A stretch of DNA of 64,000 nucleotides from Hyperoodon ampullatus (GCA_949752795.1 OX457057.1:10468632-10532631); one strand, 5' to 3'. Numbered from the stretch's first letter, positions 44,723 through 56,400 are shown. Notes: a model not told the origin generated them from the sequence alone. Translations and numbers: made by a program.

Positions 44723-45288
44723 CCCTCCTAATTATATAATTCTTTTATTCCTAAGATATAGGGAAATAAATTTTTAGCTCAACACAAAGGGCTTTCCAAG
44801 AGGCAAGACTGCCCAACAGACAGTGGAGTAGCCTGTCTCAGGAGTAGTGAGAGGTCGGAGGCATTCAAGCAGAGCAATCTGAAGGGGAGGCTATAGAGAG
44901 CCTTCCTGACTTCAGTGGGCAGTTGGTCGGGGTGGCTCAGAACTGCCATGATTCTTCCTGGGACTATCTCGTTTCTCTTCTCCCACAACCTCACGTGCTG
45001 GGGTGGGTTTTCAGTTCATGGAGGAATTATGGCTACTTCTAGGGGCCTCGCTAGAATGGTCTAAATTGACACTTAGCTCTTAGAATCTGGAGAGATTTTT
45101 TTGGCCAGTAGAGTACTTATTGCTGTAAAAGTCAAGCTTGGATCCAGACCAAACCTGACTATGGGAGAGGGTTAGTTTTGCAAAGATTTCAGAAAGTGTC
45201 TCAGTTTTATTTTCACCTCAACATCAGATGATGATTTGTCTGATCAGAGAATTCCTGATCTGAAATAAATTTTCTGCAGAAATTAACC
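44723..45288. other. single-copy DNA
   Basis: No recognised gene or repeat. Confidence 0.4.
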
Positions 45289-45552
45289 CTGTTTCTTCCA
45301 GCATTTGGTCTTGCCAACGACAAGTCTGATCTCAATTTGATTTTTCATTCCTATGTTGATAATCTTATTTTCTTTTCTGGAATCTTTTAGGGTTTTCTTT
45401 ATTCTGTTATGAAAGTTCACTATTGTATTTCTAATTGTGGGTCTATTTTCATGAACTTGGTTGGGGGGGGATTCACGTTTTCATCTTATCTCCTATTTCC
45501 TCTCTTATATCCTGATTGTTCTTTAATTGTTCTCAAGTCCTGGTTACATCTG
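45289..45552 (-). mobile_element. old L1/HAL1-like ORF1 fragment, reversed (left part)
   Basis: 'gatctcaatttgatttttca', 'tctggaatcttttagggttt' and 'tttctaattgtgggtctatt' read as degraded antisense ORF1 of an old L1 or HAL1. Its continuation seems to lie right of the nested elements, at 53240-54230. Confidence 0.5.
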
Positions 45553-45554
45553 TG

Positions 45555-45670
45555 TTGAACAATAGGGTAGCCACCAGACACATATGACTATTAATCGTTT
45601 GAGGTGTGATTAGTCTGAACTGAGACATGCTTTAAGCTTAAAATATACTTCAGATTTCAAAGATTTATTT
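45555..45670 (+). mobile_element. hAT/MER-type element, left part
   Basis: 'agggtagccaccagacacat', 'gaactgagacatgctttaag' and 'cttcagatttcaaagattta' match the first half of a mammalian MER/hAT element. The second half resumes at 53025 on the far side of the L1, joined through the L1 target duplication. Confidence 0.7.
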
Positions 45671-46057
45671 ATTTATATTTCTTAATTTATTTTTGTTTAT
45701 TTTTTTAACATCTTTATTGGAGTATAATTGCTTTACAGTGTTGTGTTAGTTTCTGCTGTATAACAAAGGGAATCAGTTATATGTATACATATATCCCCAT
45801 ATCCCCTTCCTCTTGCATCTCCCTCCCACCCTCCCTATCCCACCCCTCTAGGTGGTCACAAAGCACCGAGCTGATCTCCCTGTGCTATGCGGCTGCTTCC
45901 CACTAGCTATCTATTTTACATTTGGTAGTGTATATATGTCCATGCCACTCTCTCACTTCATCCCAGCTTACCCTTCCCCCTCTGCCTGTCCTCAAGTCCA
46001 TTCTCTATGTCTGCGTCTTTATTCCTGTCCTGCCCCTAAGTTCTTCAGAACCATTTG
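45671..46057 (-). other. L1 3' UTR and A-rich tail
   Basis: Antisense. Contains 'atctttattggagtataatt', 'cctctaggtggtcacaaagc' and 'tgctatgcggctgcttccca'. The tail (45671-45706) is impure, with TTTA, CTTAA and TTTG interruptions, as expected from tail decay with time. Confidence 0.9.
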
Positions 46058-49000
46058 TTATTTTTTTATGATTTCATATATATGTGTTAGCATATGGCAT
46101 TTGTTTTTCTCTTTCTGACTTACTTCACTCTGTATGACTGACTCTAGGTCCATCCACCTTGCTACAAATAACTCAATTTCGTTTCTTTTTATGGCTGAGT
46201 AATATTCCATTGTATATATGTGCCACATCTTCTTTATCCATTCATCTGTCGATGGACACTTCCATGTCCTGGCTATTGTAAATAGAGCTGCAATGAACAT
46301 TGTGGTACATGACTCTTTTTGAATTATGGTTTTCTCAAGGTATATGCCCAGTAGTGGGATTGCTGGGTCATATGGTAGTTCTATTTGTAGTTTTTTAAGG
46401 AACCACCATACTGTTCTTCATAGTGGCTGTATCAATTTACATTCCCACCAACAGTGCAAGAGGGTTCCCTTTTCTCCACACCCCCTCCAGCATTTATTGT
46501 TTGTAGATTTTCTGATGATGGCCATTCTGATGGGTGTGAGGTGATACCTCATTGTAGTTTTGATTTGCATTTCTCTAATGATTAGTGATGTTGAGCATCC
46601 TTTCTTGTGTTTGTTGGCAATCTGTATATCTTCTTTGGAGAAATGTCTATTTAGGTCTTCTGCCCATTTTTGGATTGGGTTGTTTGTTTTTTTGATATTG
46701 AGCTGCATGTGCTGCTTGTATATTTTGGAGATTAATCCTTTGTCAGTTGCTTCATTAGCAAATATTTTCTCCCATTCTGAAGGTTGTCTTTTTGTCTTGT
46801 TTATGGTTTCCTTTGCTGTGCAAAAGCTTTTAAGTTTCATTAGGTCCCATTAGTTTGTTTTTATTTCCATTTCTCTAGGAGGTGGGTCAAAAAGGAGTTT
46901 GCTGTGATTTATGCCATGGAGTGTTCTGCCTATGTTTTCCTCTAAGAGTTTTATAGTGTCTGGCCTTATATTTAGGTCTTTAATCCATTTGGAGTTTATT
47001 TTTGTGTATGGTGATAGGGAGTGTTCTAATTTCATTCTTTTACATGCAGCTGTCAAGTTTTCCCAGCACCACTTATTGAAGAGGCTGTTGTTTCTCCATT
47101 ATATATTCTTGCCTGCTTTATCAAAGATAAGGTTACCGGACTTCCCTGGTGGTGCAGTGGTTGAGAGTCTGCCTGCCGATGCAGGGGACACGGGTTCGTT
47201 CCTGGTCCGGGAAGATCCCACATGCTGCGGAGTGTCTGGGCCCGTGAGCCATGGCCGCTGAACCTGCGTGTCCGGACCCTGTGCTGCACAACGGGAGAGG
47301 CCATGACAGTGAGAGGCCTGCATACCGCAAAAAAAAAAAAAAAAAAAAAAAAAAGATAATGTTACCATATGTGTGTGGGTTCATCTCTGGGCTTTCTATC
47401 TTGTTCCATTTATCTATATTTCTGTTTTTGTACCAGTACTATACTGTCTTGATTACTGTAGCTTTGTAATATAGTCTGAAGTCGGGGAGCCTGATTCCTT
47501 CAGCTCCGTTTTTCTTTCTCAAGATTGCTTTGGCTACTCAGAGTCTTTTGTGTTTCCATATAAATTGTGAAATTTTTTGTTCTAGTTCTGTGAAAAATGC
47601 CATTGGTAGTTTGATAGGGATTGCATTGAATGTGTAAATTGCTTTGGGTAGTATAGTCATTTTCACAATGTTGATTCTTCCAATCCAAGAACATGGTATA
47701 TCTCTCCATCTGTTTGTATCATCTTTAATTTCTTTCATCAGATCAGTGTCTTATAGTTTTCTGCATACAGGTCTTTTGTCTCCTTAGGTAGGTTTATTCC
47801 TAGGTATTTTATTCTTCATGTTGCAATGGTAAATGGGAGTGTTTCCTTAATTTCTCTTTCTGATCTCTCATTGTTAGTGTATGGGAATGCAAGAGATTTC
47901 TCTGCATTAATTTTGTATCCTGCTACTTTACCGAATTCATTGATTAGCTCTAGTAGTTTTCTGGTAGCGTCTTTAAGATTCTCTATGTATAGTATCATGT
48001 CATCTGCAAACAAAGACAGTTTTACTTCTTCTTTTCCGATTTTGATTCCTTTTATTTCTTTTTCTTCTCTGATTGCTGCAGCTAAAACTTCCAAAATTAA
48101 GTTGAATTATAGTGGTGAGAGTGGGCAACCTTGTCTTGCTCCTGATCTTAGAGGAAATGGTTTCAGTTTTTCACCATTGAGAATGATGTTGGCTGTGGGT
48201 TTGTCATATATGGCCTTTATTATGTTGAAATAAGTTCCCTCTATGCCTACTTTCTTGAGGGTTTTATCATAAATTGGTGTCGCAGTTTTTGAAAGCTTTT
48301 TCTGCATCTATTGAGATGAGCATATGGTTTTTCTCCTTCAATTTGTTAATATATTTAGCACATTGATTGACTTGCATATACTGAAGAATCCTTGCATTCC
48401 TGGGATAAATCCCACTTGATCATGGTGTATGATCCTTTTAATATGCTTTTGGATTCTGTTTGCTAGTATTTTGTTGAGGATTTTTGCATCTATGCTCAAT
48501 AGTGATATTGGCCTGTAGTTTTCTTTTCTTGTGGCATCTCTCTCTGGTTTTGGTATCAGGGTGATGATGGCCTTGTGGAATGCATTTGGGAGTGTTCCTC
48601 CCTCTGCTATATTTTGGAAGAGTTTGAGAAGGATAGGTGTTAGCTCTTCTCTAAATGTTTGATAGAATTCGCCTGCGAAGCCATCTGGTCCTGGGCTTTT
48701 GTTTGTTGGAAGATTTTTAATCACAGTTTCAATTTCAGTGCTTGTGATTGGCCTGTTCATATTTTCTATTTCTTCCTGGTTCAGTTTTGGAAGGTTGTGC
48801 TTTTCTAAGAATTTGCCCATTTCTTCCAGGTTGTGCATTTTATTGACATAGATTTGCTTGTAGTAATCTCGCATCATCCTTTGTATTTCTGCAGTGCTAG
48901 TTATTACTTTTCCTCTCTCATTTCTAATTTTGTTGATTTGAGTCTTCTCTCTTTTTTTCTTGATAAGTCTGGCTAATGGTTTATCAATTTTGTTTATTTT

Positions 49001-50093
49001 CTCAAAGAACCAGCTTTTAGTTTTATTGATCTTTGCTATTGTTTCCTTCATTTCTTTTCCATTTATTTCTGATCTGACCTGTATGATTTCTTTCCTTCTG
49101 CTAACTTTGGGGTTTTTTCATTCATCGTTCTGTAATTGCTTTAGGTGTAATGTTAGGCTGTTTATTTGAGATGTTTCTTATTTCTTGAGGTAGGATTGTG
49201 TTGCTATAAACTTCCCTCTTAGAACTGCTTTTGCTGCATCCCATAGGTTTTGGGTCATCATGTTTTCATTGTCATTTGTGTCTAAGTATTTTTTGATTTC
49301 CTCTTTGATTTCTTCAGTGATCTCTTGGTTATTTAGTAGCATATTGTTTAGCCTCCATGTGTTTGTATTTTTTACAGTTTTTTTTCCTGTAATTGATATG
49401 TAGTCTCATAGCACTGTGGTCAGAAAAGATACTTGATACAATCTCAATTTTCTTAAATTTACCAAGGCTTGATTTGTGATCCAAAATATGATCTATCCTG
49501 GAGAATGTTCCATGAGCATTTGAGAAGAAAGTGTATTTTGTTGTTTTTGTATGGAATGTTCTATAAGTATCAATTAAGTCCATCTTGTTTAATGTGTCAT
49601 TTAACACTTGTGTTTCCTTATTTAATTTTGTTTTGGGTGATCTGTCCATTGGTGAAAGTGGGGTGTTATAGTCCCCTAGTATTTTTGTGTTACTGTTGAT
49701 TTCCCCTTTTATGGCTGTTAACATTTGCCTTATGTATTGAGGTGCTCCTGTGTTGGGTGCATAAATATTTACAATTGTTATATCTTCTTGGATCGATCCC
49801 TTGATCATTTTGCAGTGTTCTTCTTTGTCTCTTGTAATAGTCTTTATTTTAAAGTTTATTTTGTCTGATATGAGAATTGCTATGCCAGCTTTCTTTTGAT
49901 TTCCATTTGCATGGAATATCTTTTTCCATCCCCTCACTTTCAGTCTGTATGTGGGTATGAAGTGGGTCTCTTGTAGACAGCATATATACGGGTCTTGTTT
50001 TTGTATCCATTCAGCCACTCTGTGTCTTTTGGTTGGAGCATTTAATCCATTTACTTTTAAGGTAATTATTGATGTGTGTGTTCCTATTACCAT
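46058..50093 (-). pseudogene. L1 ORF2 (endonuclease-reverse transcriptase), broken
   Basis: Start taken as the ATG at 50093, where the endonuclease domain begins. Endonuclease (50093 to about 49390): residues at the expected catalytic places are all present, namely E42 in QETH, D141 and N143 in GDYN, D201 in RIDH, and D225-H226 in SDHS. The frame is lost at a T8 homopolymer (49378-49385). RT: an open block (49051-48338) carries the fingers region with SPGPDGF and NYRPISLL and stops at 48338-48340. The palm motif FADD is at 48010-47999 in a further block. The C-terminal CCHC-like knuckle (C-x3-C-x7-H-x4-C) lies at 46492-46439. A CHR SINE splits the gene at 47138-47366. Without the SINE the length is about 1270 codons, normal for L1. 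Confidence 0.93.
47123..47366 (+). mobile_element. CHR-type tRNA-Glu SINE, short form, inside L1 ORF2
   Basis: TSD aaagataaggttacc (47123-47137) and aaagataatgttacc (47352-47366), one mismatch. Sense body from 'ggacttccctggtggtgcag' to 'gaggcctgcataccgc', then an A-run of about 23. B-box-like region has lost bases ('gggttcgttcctgg'), so the internal promoter is damaged. It landed after the L1 and opposite to it. Confidence 0.95.
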
Positions 50094-50151
50094 TTTCTTT
50101 ATTGTTTCAGGTTTGTTTTTGTAGATCTTTTGCATCTCTTGAGTTTCCTGC

Positions 50152-51025
50152 CTAGAGAAGTTCCTTTAGCATTTGTTGTAAAGCTGGTTTGGTGGTGCTG
50201 AATTCCCTTAGCTTTTGCTTGTCTGTAAAGGTTTTAATTTCTCCATCGAATCTGAATGAGATCCTTTCTGGGTAGAGTAATCTTGGTTGTAGTTTTTCCC
50301 TTCATCATTTTAAATATGTCCTGCCACTCCCTTCTGGCTTGCAGAGTTTCTGCTGAAAGATCAGCTGTTAACCTTATGGGGTTTCCCTTGTATGTTATTT
50401 GTTGCTTTTCCCTTGCTGCTTTTAATATTTTTTCTTTGAATTTAATTTTTGATAGTTTAATTAATATATGTCTTGGTCTGTTTCTCCTTGGATTTATCCT
50501 TTATTGGACTCTCTGTGCTTAGTAGACTTGATTGACTATTTCCTTTCCCATGTTAGGGAAGTTTACAACTATAATCTCTTCAAATATTTTCTCAGACCCT
50601 TTCTGTTTCTCTTCTTCTTCTGGGACCCCTATAATTTGAATGTTGATGTGTTTAATGTTGTCCCAGAAGTCTCTGAGACTGTACTTGGTTCTTTTCATTC
50701 TTTTTTCTTTATTCTGCTCTGCAGTAGTTACTTCCACTATTTTATCTTCCAGGTCACTTACCTGTTTTCCTGCCTCAGTTATTCTGCTATTGATTCCTTC
50801 TAGAGAATTTTAAATTTCATTTATTGTGTTGTTCATCATTGTTTGTTTGCTCTTTTGTTCTTCTAGGTCCTTGTTAAGCATTTCTTGTATATTCTCCATT
50901 TTAATTGTGAGATTTTGGATCATCTTTACTATCATTACTCTGAATTCTTTTTCAGGTAAACTGCCTATTTTCTCTTCATTCGTTTGGTCTGGTGAGTTTT
51001 TACCTTGCTCCTTCATCTGCTGCAT
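50152..51025 (-). pseudogene. L1 ORF1 (RNA-binding chaperone), broken
   Basis: Recognised by order: a charged, Q/K/E-rich N-terminal coiled-coil part from the ATG at 51025, then an RRM-like part with IIGVPEEEE and NFPNMGKE (50640-50530), then a C-terminal basic part ending at TAG 50152-50154, 58 bases before ORF2. Two in-frame TAA stops occur at 50810-50812 and 50519-50521, and the terminal stop is in a different frame, so at least one indel exists as well. The length of about 290 codons is slightly short of usual L1 ORF1 proteins; the true start may be a little upstream. Confidence 0.9.
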
Positions 51026-53024
51026 ATTTCTGTTTTCTCATTTTGTTTAACCTGTTATGTTTGGGGTCTCCTTTTTGCTGGCTGCAGGTTTGTAGCTCCT
51101 GTTATTTTTGGTGTCTGCCCCCTGTGGGTGAGGTTGTTTCAGTGGCTTGTGTAGGCTTCCTTGTGGAAGAGACTGGGCCCTGAATTCTGGTGGGTGAGGC
51201 TGTATCTTGTCCTTCTGGTGGGCAGGGCCCTATCCGGTGGTGTGTTTTGGAGTGTCTGTGAACTTAATATGACTTTAGGCAGCCTTTCTGCTAACAGGTG
51301 GGGTTGTGTTCCTGTCCTGCTAGTTGTTTGGCATGGTGCTTCCAGCACTGGAACTTGCTGGCCATTGGGTGGAGCTGGGTCTTAGCGTTGAGATGGAGGT
51401 CTCTGTGAGAGCTCTTGCTGATTGATATTATGTGGGGCTGAGATGTTTCTGGTGCTCCAATGTCCTGGACTCAGCCCTTCCACCTCGGAGCCTCAGACCG
51501 AACACCCAGCCAGAGCACCAAGACCCTGCCAGCCACACAGCCCAGAAGAAAAGGAAAAAAGCTGAAAAACCATAACAGAACAAAAACAAAAACAAAAAAA
51601 TGGACAGACGGAACCGTAGGACAAATGGTAAAAGCAAACCTCTATAGACAAAATCACACAAAGAAGCATACACATACACACTCACAAAAGGAGAGAAAGG
51701 AAAAAAATATATTTATAAAGAAGAGAGCAACCAAACCAATAAACAAATCCACCAATGATAATAAGCTCTAAATACTAAACTAAGATAAATATAAAACCAG
51801 AAACAAATTAGACACAGAAAGCAAACCCCAAGCCTACTGTTGCTCCCAAAGTCCACTGCCTCAATTTTGGGAACATTCGTTGTCTATTCAGGTATTCTTC
51901 AGATGTAGGGTTTATCAAGTTGATTGTGAGGATTTAATCCGCTGCTCCTGAGGCTGCACGGAGAAATTTCCCTTTCTCTTCTTTGTCTGCAGAGCTCCTG
52001 GGTTTCAGCTTTGGTTTTGGCCCCACCTCTGCATGTAGGCCACCCTCAGGAATCTGTTCCCTGCCCCGAAAGGAGGGAGTTAAAGCAGCGGCTGATTAGG
52101 GCTCTCTTGCTTTCTCAGGCTGGGGAGGAGGAGGGGTATGGTCGTCCTAATTGGAATACAGGGTGAACCTGTGGTTGCAGAGGCTGGCACGACATTGCAA
52201 CAGCCTGAGGCATGCTGTGTGTTCTCCTGGGGAAGTTGTCCCTGGGTCATGGGACCCTGGCAGTGGCATGCTGCACAGGCTCCTGGGGTGTGTGTGGGTA
52301 GTGACCTGCGCTTGCACACAGGATTCTTGGAGGCAGTGGCAGCAGCATTTATGGCTCATGCCCGTCTCTGGGGTCCGAGCTGATAGTTGTGGCTCGTGCC
52401 TGTCTCTGGAGCTCGTGTAGGTGGTGCTCCGCCTTCTGTGGGCGCACTGGGAAGGAATCCCCTCTCCTCACGCACCCCAAAACAAAGGTCCCTTACCTCT
52501 CCGGCAGGTCCAGACTTTTTTCCGGGCTCCCTCCCAGCTAGCTGTGGCACACTAGCCCCCTTCAGGCTGTCTTCGTGCAGCCAACCCCAGTCCTCTCCCT
52601 GGCTGGTGAGTGCTGGTCAGCACCCATCCTTTGGGTGGGAATCTTTCTGCTTTGCCCTCTGCACCCCTGTTGCTGCCCTCTCCTTAGTGGCTCCGAAGCT
52701 TTGCCCCCTGGGCACCCCCTGGCCACCCCCCATCCCCGCCAGTGAAGGGGCTTCCTAGTGTGTGGAAACCTTTCCTCCTTCGCAGCTCCCTCCCAGAGGT
52801 GTGGGTCCCGTCCCTATTCTTTTGTCTCTGTTTTTTTCTTTTTTCTTTTTCCCTACCCAGGTACATGGGGATTTTCTTGGCTTTTGGGAAGTCTGAGGTT
52901 TTCTGCCAGCGTTCAGTAGGTGTTCTGTAGGAGTTGTTCCACATGTAGATGTATTTTTGATGTATTTGTGGGGAGGAAGGTGATCTCTATGTCTTATTCC
53001 TCTGCCATCTTGAAGGGTTCTTCT
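51026..53024 (-). promoter_or_regulatory. L1 5' UTR / internal promoter region with YY1-type site
   Basis: About 2 kb between ORF1 and the 5' TSD, GC-richer than its surroundings (especially 52000-52800). The first bases on the minus strand are followed at +14 to +21 (53011-53004) by AAGATGGC, the core of a YY1 site placed as in human L1, where it sets the transcription start. Such 5' UTRs act as pol II internal promoters. Whether this one is active cannot be told. The A-rich stretch 51540-51790 separates it into two halves. Confidence 0.75.
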
Positions 53025-53237
53025 AAGATTTATTTTTAAAAAAGAAAATATCTCATTAATTTTAACATTGACTACATGTTTAAATGGTGATATTTTGTGT
53101 GTAATGTATTAAAATTATTACTAAAGTTAATCTCACTTGTTTCTTTTCACTTTTTAAGTAGCTACTAGAAAATGTAAAATCACATATGTGGCAGGTATTT
53201 ATGGCTTGTATTGTATTTCTTTTGGACTGTGGAGTAT
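53025..53237 (+). mobile_element. hAT/MER-type element, right part
   Basis: 'aaagaaaatatctcattaat', 'tgactacatgtttaaatggt', 'aagttaatctcacttgtttc' and 'tagctactagaaaatgtaaa' complete the element begun at 45555. With one TSD copy removed the two parts join without a gap. Confidence 0.7.
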
Positions 53238-53239
53238 CA

Positions 53240-54230
53240 GACACTTATGGAAACTCTAGGGCTTTTCCTTGAATGTCTTTAAACTTTCCTCTTTTACTTT
53301 CTATATCTTTGATCTCTTTTTCTCTCATATTTTATGTTTCTAAAATCTTTGAAGTGCATTTTGGAGGATTTCTGAACTGTCTTCTGTCTTACACAATTTA
53401 TCTTCAACTGTGTTTGTTCTCATATTTAACCCTGTACTAAATTTTAAATTTGGATGGTCATGTTTTGAAATGTTGATAATCTCTAATTGTTTGTGATTAT
53501 TATAGTTGGTTCTTGTTTTAGAGATTTAATAGGCTCTTTGAGGATATTAATTAGGCTTATTTAAAAAAATGGTTTGGTTTGTTATTTCTACCTCTTCAGG
53601 TGTTAATTCCTTCCTCTGTTCAATTTGGAGCTGCTTTTTCAAGGTATGAATTTCCCTGAAGTATGTCGTGAGTTTGACTATGTACTTATCCTCATGTTTA
53701 AGATTCCCTGTTCCTTTCTCCATGAGTGTTCTTTTTGTTCATGACGGTCTCTGTCCATAAATTGTGAAGGATGTTTGGGATATGCAGTTTGGTGGGCATG
53801 CTGGTAGCTTATCTTCTGGGTGTGGGACTCTCTGTTGGTCCTTCCCTAGTTCACGGGCCCCAGGGCCCACATTCACAGCTTCAGGCTGGGAATGCTTTCT
53901 TCTTTGCTGTGCACAAACAGGGGGAGAGTGTGGGCTGCCTTCCCTAATATTCTAAGTATGGTGCCCCCTTTTCACTTAGTGATTGTTCCCAAGCCCCATC
54001 CCATCCCATGCCTCCCCTGAGTCTAGGCTTAGAGCGCCATGAAACTGCTCCTGCCTCTGTGGTGGTCTTTACCTGAATATGTTTTGAATTGTGGTTTTCT
54101 CTTTTTGTTTCTGTTATTCATCTGACCCTCTCTTTTAGAAACTTTCCAGAGATTTTGGCTTGCTGATGAAATTCATTTTTATCTTTCAGAGTTTTATGAA
54201 TTCTTCCTTTAAGAAAATATTTCCTGTTTA
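53240..54230 (-). mobile_element. old L1/HAL1-like ORF1 and 5' fragment, reversed (right part)
   Basis: T-rich with 'ttggaggatttctgaactgt', 'tttatcttcaactgtgtttg' and 'tatagttggttcttgtttta', reminiscent of antisense old L1/HAL1 ORF1 N-terminal sequence. The part from 53780 on is less certain and may be single-copy. Confidence 0.42.
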
Positions 54231-54619
54231 TTTTACAGGATTTGGGGATATGGACATGGTGGGTGGGTAGCAGTACACACACGTTCTTAATCTGTCAACA
54301 TGAGCTAGTTTTTCACAAAGAAATGAAAAGAATCCAAGTGATCATAACTTCCCAAGTCACTTCCTACTAATAACAACTCAGCCAACACAACATGGAAGTC
54401 CTCTTAGGAGGACCTGTGAGAGGTGGCAGGAGGCCACAGAGAACTTACCAGGGGAGACAGCTCACTCCTTGTACCTTCATCCTGAGAGGTCGTAGGTGTG
54501 CTGTACCTGAGTTCAAGTTCTGGAGCCATGCATGTTTTACAAAGTTGTTCTCCAACTCAGGAATCTGGAAAGGAGAAGAACGTAGGGAAAATGTTAGATG
54601 GATGCGTGGGCACTTAAAG
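54231..54619. other. single-copy DNA
   Basis: No recognised gene or repeat. An open frame running 54392-55021 exists only because a SINE is read through. Confidence 0.4.
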
Positions 54620-54624
54620 CCATC

Positions 54625-54655
<31 letters not shown>

Positions 54656-54862
54656 GCGGTACACGGGCCTCTCACTGCTGTGGCCTCTCCTGTGTGGAGC
54701 ACAGGCTCTGGACGCACAGGCTCAGAGGCCATGGCTTATGGGCTCAGCTGCTCCGTGGCATGTGGGATCCTCCCAGACCGGGACACGAACCCATGTCCCC
54801 TGCATCGGCAGGCGGACTCTCAACCACTGCGCCACCAGGGAAGCCCCCCATCTTACTTTTTT
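54620..54862 (-). mobile_element. CHR-type tRNA-Glu SINE, short form, with perfect 15-bp TSD
   Basis: TSD ccatcttactttttt at 54620-54634 and 54848-54862. Antisense body with a long T-run (to about 54655), 'cggtacacgggcctctcact' and head ending 'gccaccagggaagccc'. One of the younger-looking inserts. Confidence 0.95.
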
Positions 54863-56219
54863 AGGAAGTTTTCCACCCTGTTGGGATTCACTGAAAATTC
54901 TATTTTAATCTTAGACCTTGATATGACTAATATTTTATCTCAAGAGGAACTATATTGCTACTACATGAACACAACCTTCCTAACTTCAAACTTTAAAGAA
55001 AAACTAAAGAAGGGGCACTAAGGAAAGTCCACGGGTATTTTTTTCTTTAAATCATGAATCTTTTTAATATCCCTCCATGGTTATGAGGCATCTCTTCTCC
55101 TGGGAGTTGTAACTATGCTGTTCACAGATTGCTGGGTCATACCAGCAATTCCACAAGGAAGTGTTCTTCTGTTGGACCCATCATAGGCACCTGTATATGG
55201 TGAATGCCCATAACACCAGTATATAGTGAGATCTAAGGTAAAGATTCTAGAAAGACTGTTGAATGAATGAGTGATTAATGCAATAATCAATCCCGATTGG
55301 AACTGGAAAATACGTTCCCATTTTTATTCACTGAGTTGAAGTTGTTTTGTATTAATTCCCTCTAGATCATTAATAGGTACTTTCCCTTGTTGACATTCTC
55401 TTTGTTATTGTTATCACTGAATTATACAATCTTCAAGTTGACTCTTCTTTGCTTGGCATGTCCACCCTGCAAGAAGTTTTAATGATGTCTGTAAGTGTTA
55501 CTCCATCATTTCTTTCAGTTTTTTTTTTTTTTTTTGATCATTTGTGAAAGTGTCCAATTAGCCCAGTTCTAGCCCTGATTCTCTAAGTGGATTTACTGTT
55601 TATAGTCTGCTACCCAGGAGACCTTTTTGTCACATCACAAAACTGTCTTCCAGTTCCTTGCCAGCTCACGTTTTGAAAGGAACTTTTAGAGAAGTATTTC
55701 TTGGGAAGTATCACAATACACACATGGTCATCTTTGCTTTCTGGGCATCCTTCCAAGGCTCTTGTCACTAGGTTTGTATCCTCCGAGTGTGGCCCACTAA
55801 TGCTGTGGTAATGATTGCATCTCTGGCAGGAAGTCTGTGCTCATACGATTGCATACATGCTTGGAGCGTGATGTGCACCCTCTGTTTTGTTGTTGGGGAA
55901 CAAGTTATTGCTTTCAGGTTTAAGAAAAACCAGCAAGGACTTGAAGGATGCACAGAAAAGATATAGGAAGAGACTGAGAGAGCTGCTGTTTGCTTCTGGT
56001 ATCTTAGATAAGTAAATGAGGACCCAAGAAAGGGAAGGATGTTTTCAGGGTCCTGAGAGGCCCAGGTTACTAAGTGAGGCTGTGGCATCCTGGATTGTGA
56101 GTGCAGACTCAGGAAAATTCCTCCTTAGTTTTGTCTTTAGGTTGGTGAGTGGGTGAGGACCTGAGGTTGGGGACACCAGTGTGGGTCTTGCCTACAGGAT
56201 GATCTTGCCTTCGCTCTGA
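54863..56219. other. single-copy DNA
   Basis: A T17 run lies at 55519-55535. No recognised repeat or exon in about 1.35 kb. Confidence 0.45.
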
Positions 56220-56400
56220 GTTTTTTTTTGTTTCTTTGTTTACATGATTCAAGGATTTAGTAAGTCATACATGCAAAACATGCTGCTAATTGCATTAGCA
56301 AAATATCAAGGGAAAAACATTCCACAATTTTGCAACTGTCAATTTAAAAAATTTTGTTCTAGTGGTTGAAAGGTCCACGCTCGTAATCTTGCCAGTGGGT
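56220..56400. promoter_or_regulatory. candidate enhancer-like motif cluster
   Basis: Repeat-free and A+T-rich. In about 100 bp it has a forkhead-type TGTTTAC (56238-56244), a perfect palindrome GCTAAT-TGC-ATTAGC (56285-56299) holding a homeodomain dimer site of the TAAT-N3-ATTA type, a TEAD-like ACATTCCA (56318-56325) and a C/EBP-like TTTTGCAAC (56329-56337). This is motif evidence only; such motifs are short and chance matches are common. No transcript or conservation data are available here. Confidence 0.3.

Larger units (their letters stand above)
45660..53035 (-). mobile_element. near-full-length L1 retrotransposon, reversed, with TSD
   Basis: Element body 45671-53024 (7354 bp, about 7.1 kb without its inserted SINE) between copies of aagatttattt at 45660-45670 and 53025-53035. 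Order on the minus strand: 5' UTR (53024 to about 51030), ORF1 region (51025-50152), a gap of about 60 bp, ORF2 region (50093-46058), 3' UTR (46057 to about 45700) and an impure A-rich tail. ORF1 protein normally binds RNA; ORF2 protein supplies endonuclease and reverse transcriptase for target-primed integration. Both frames are broken, so this copy cannot move itself. The 3' UTR matches 23113-23383 and 24060-24487. Confidence 0.95.

Noticed and set aside
48338..50135. Long minus-strand frames with endonuclease and reverse-transcriptase motifs taken as an active gene
   Set aside because: They are pieces of one L1 ORF2 broken by frameshifts, stops and a SINE.
47826..51771. Plus-strand frames over the L1 (for example 47826-48233, 50468-50803, 51460-51771)
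   Set aside because: They are antisense shadows of the L1 with T-rich hydrophobic translations, no independent support.
52000..52800. CpG-island-like promoter of a gene
   Set aside because: It is the GC-richer part of the L1 5' UTR and CpG density looks modest.
54392..55021. 209-codon plus-strand frame
   Set aside because: The middle third is an antisense CHR SINE with its T-run translated as polyphenylalanine.
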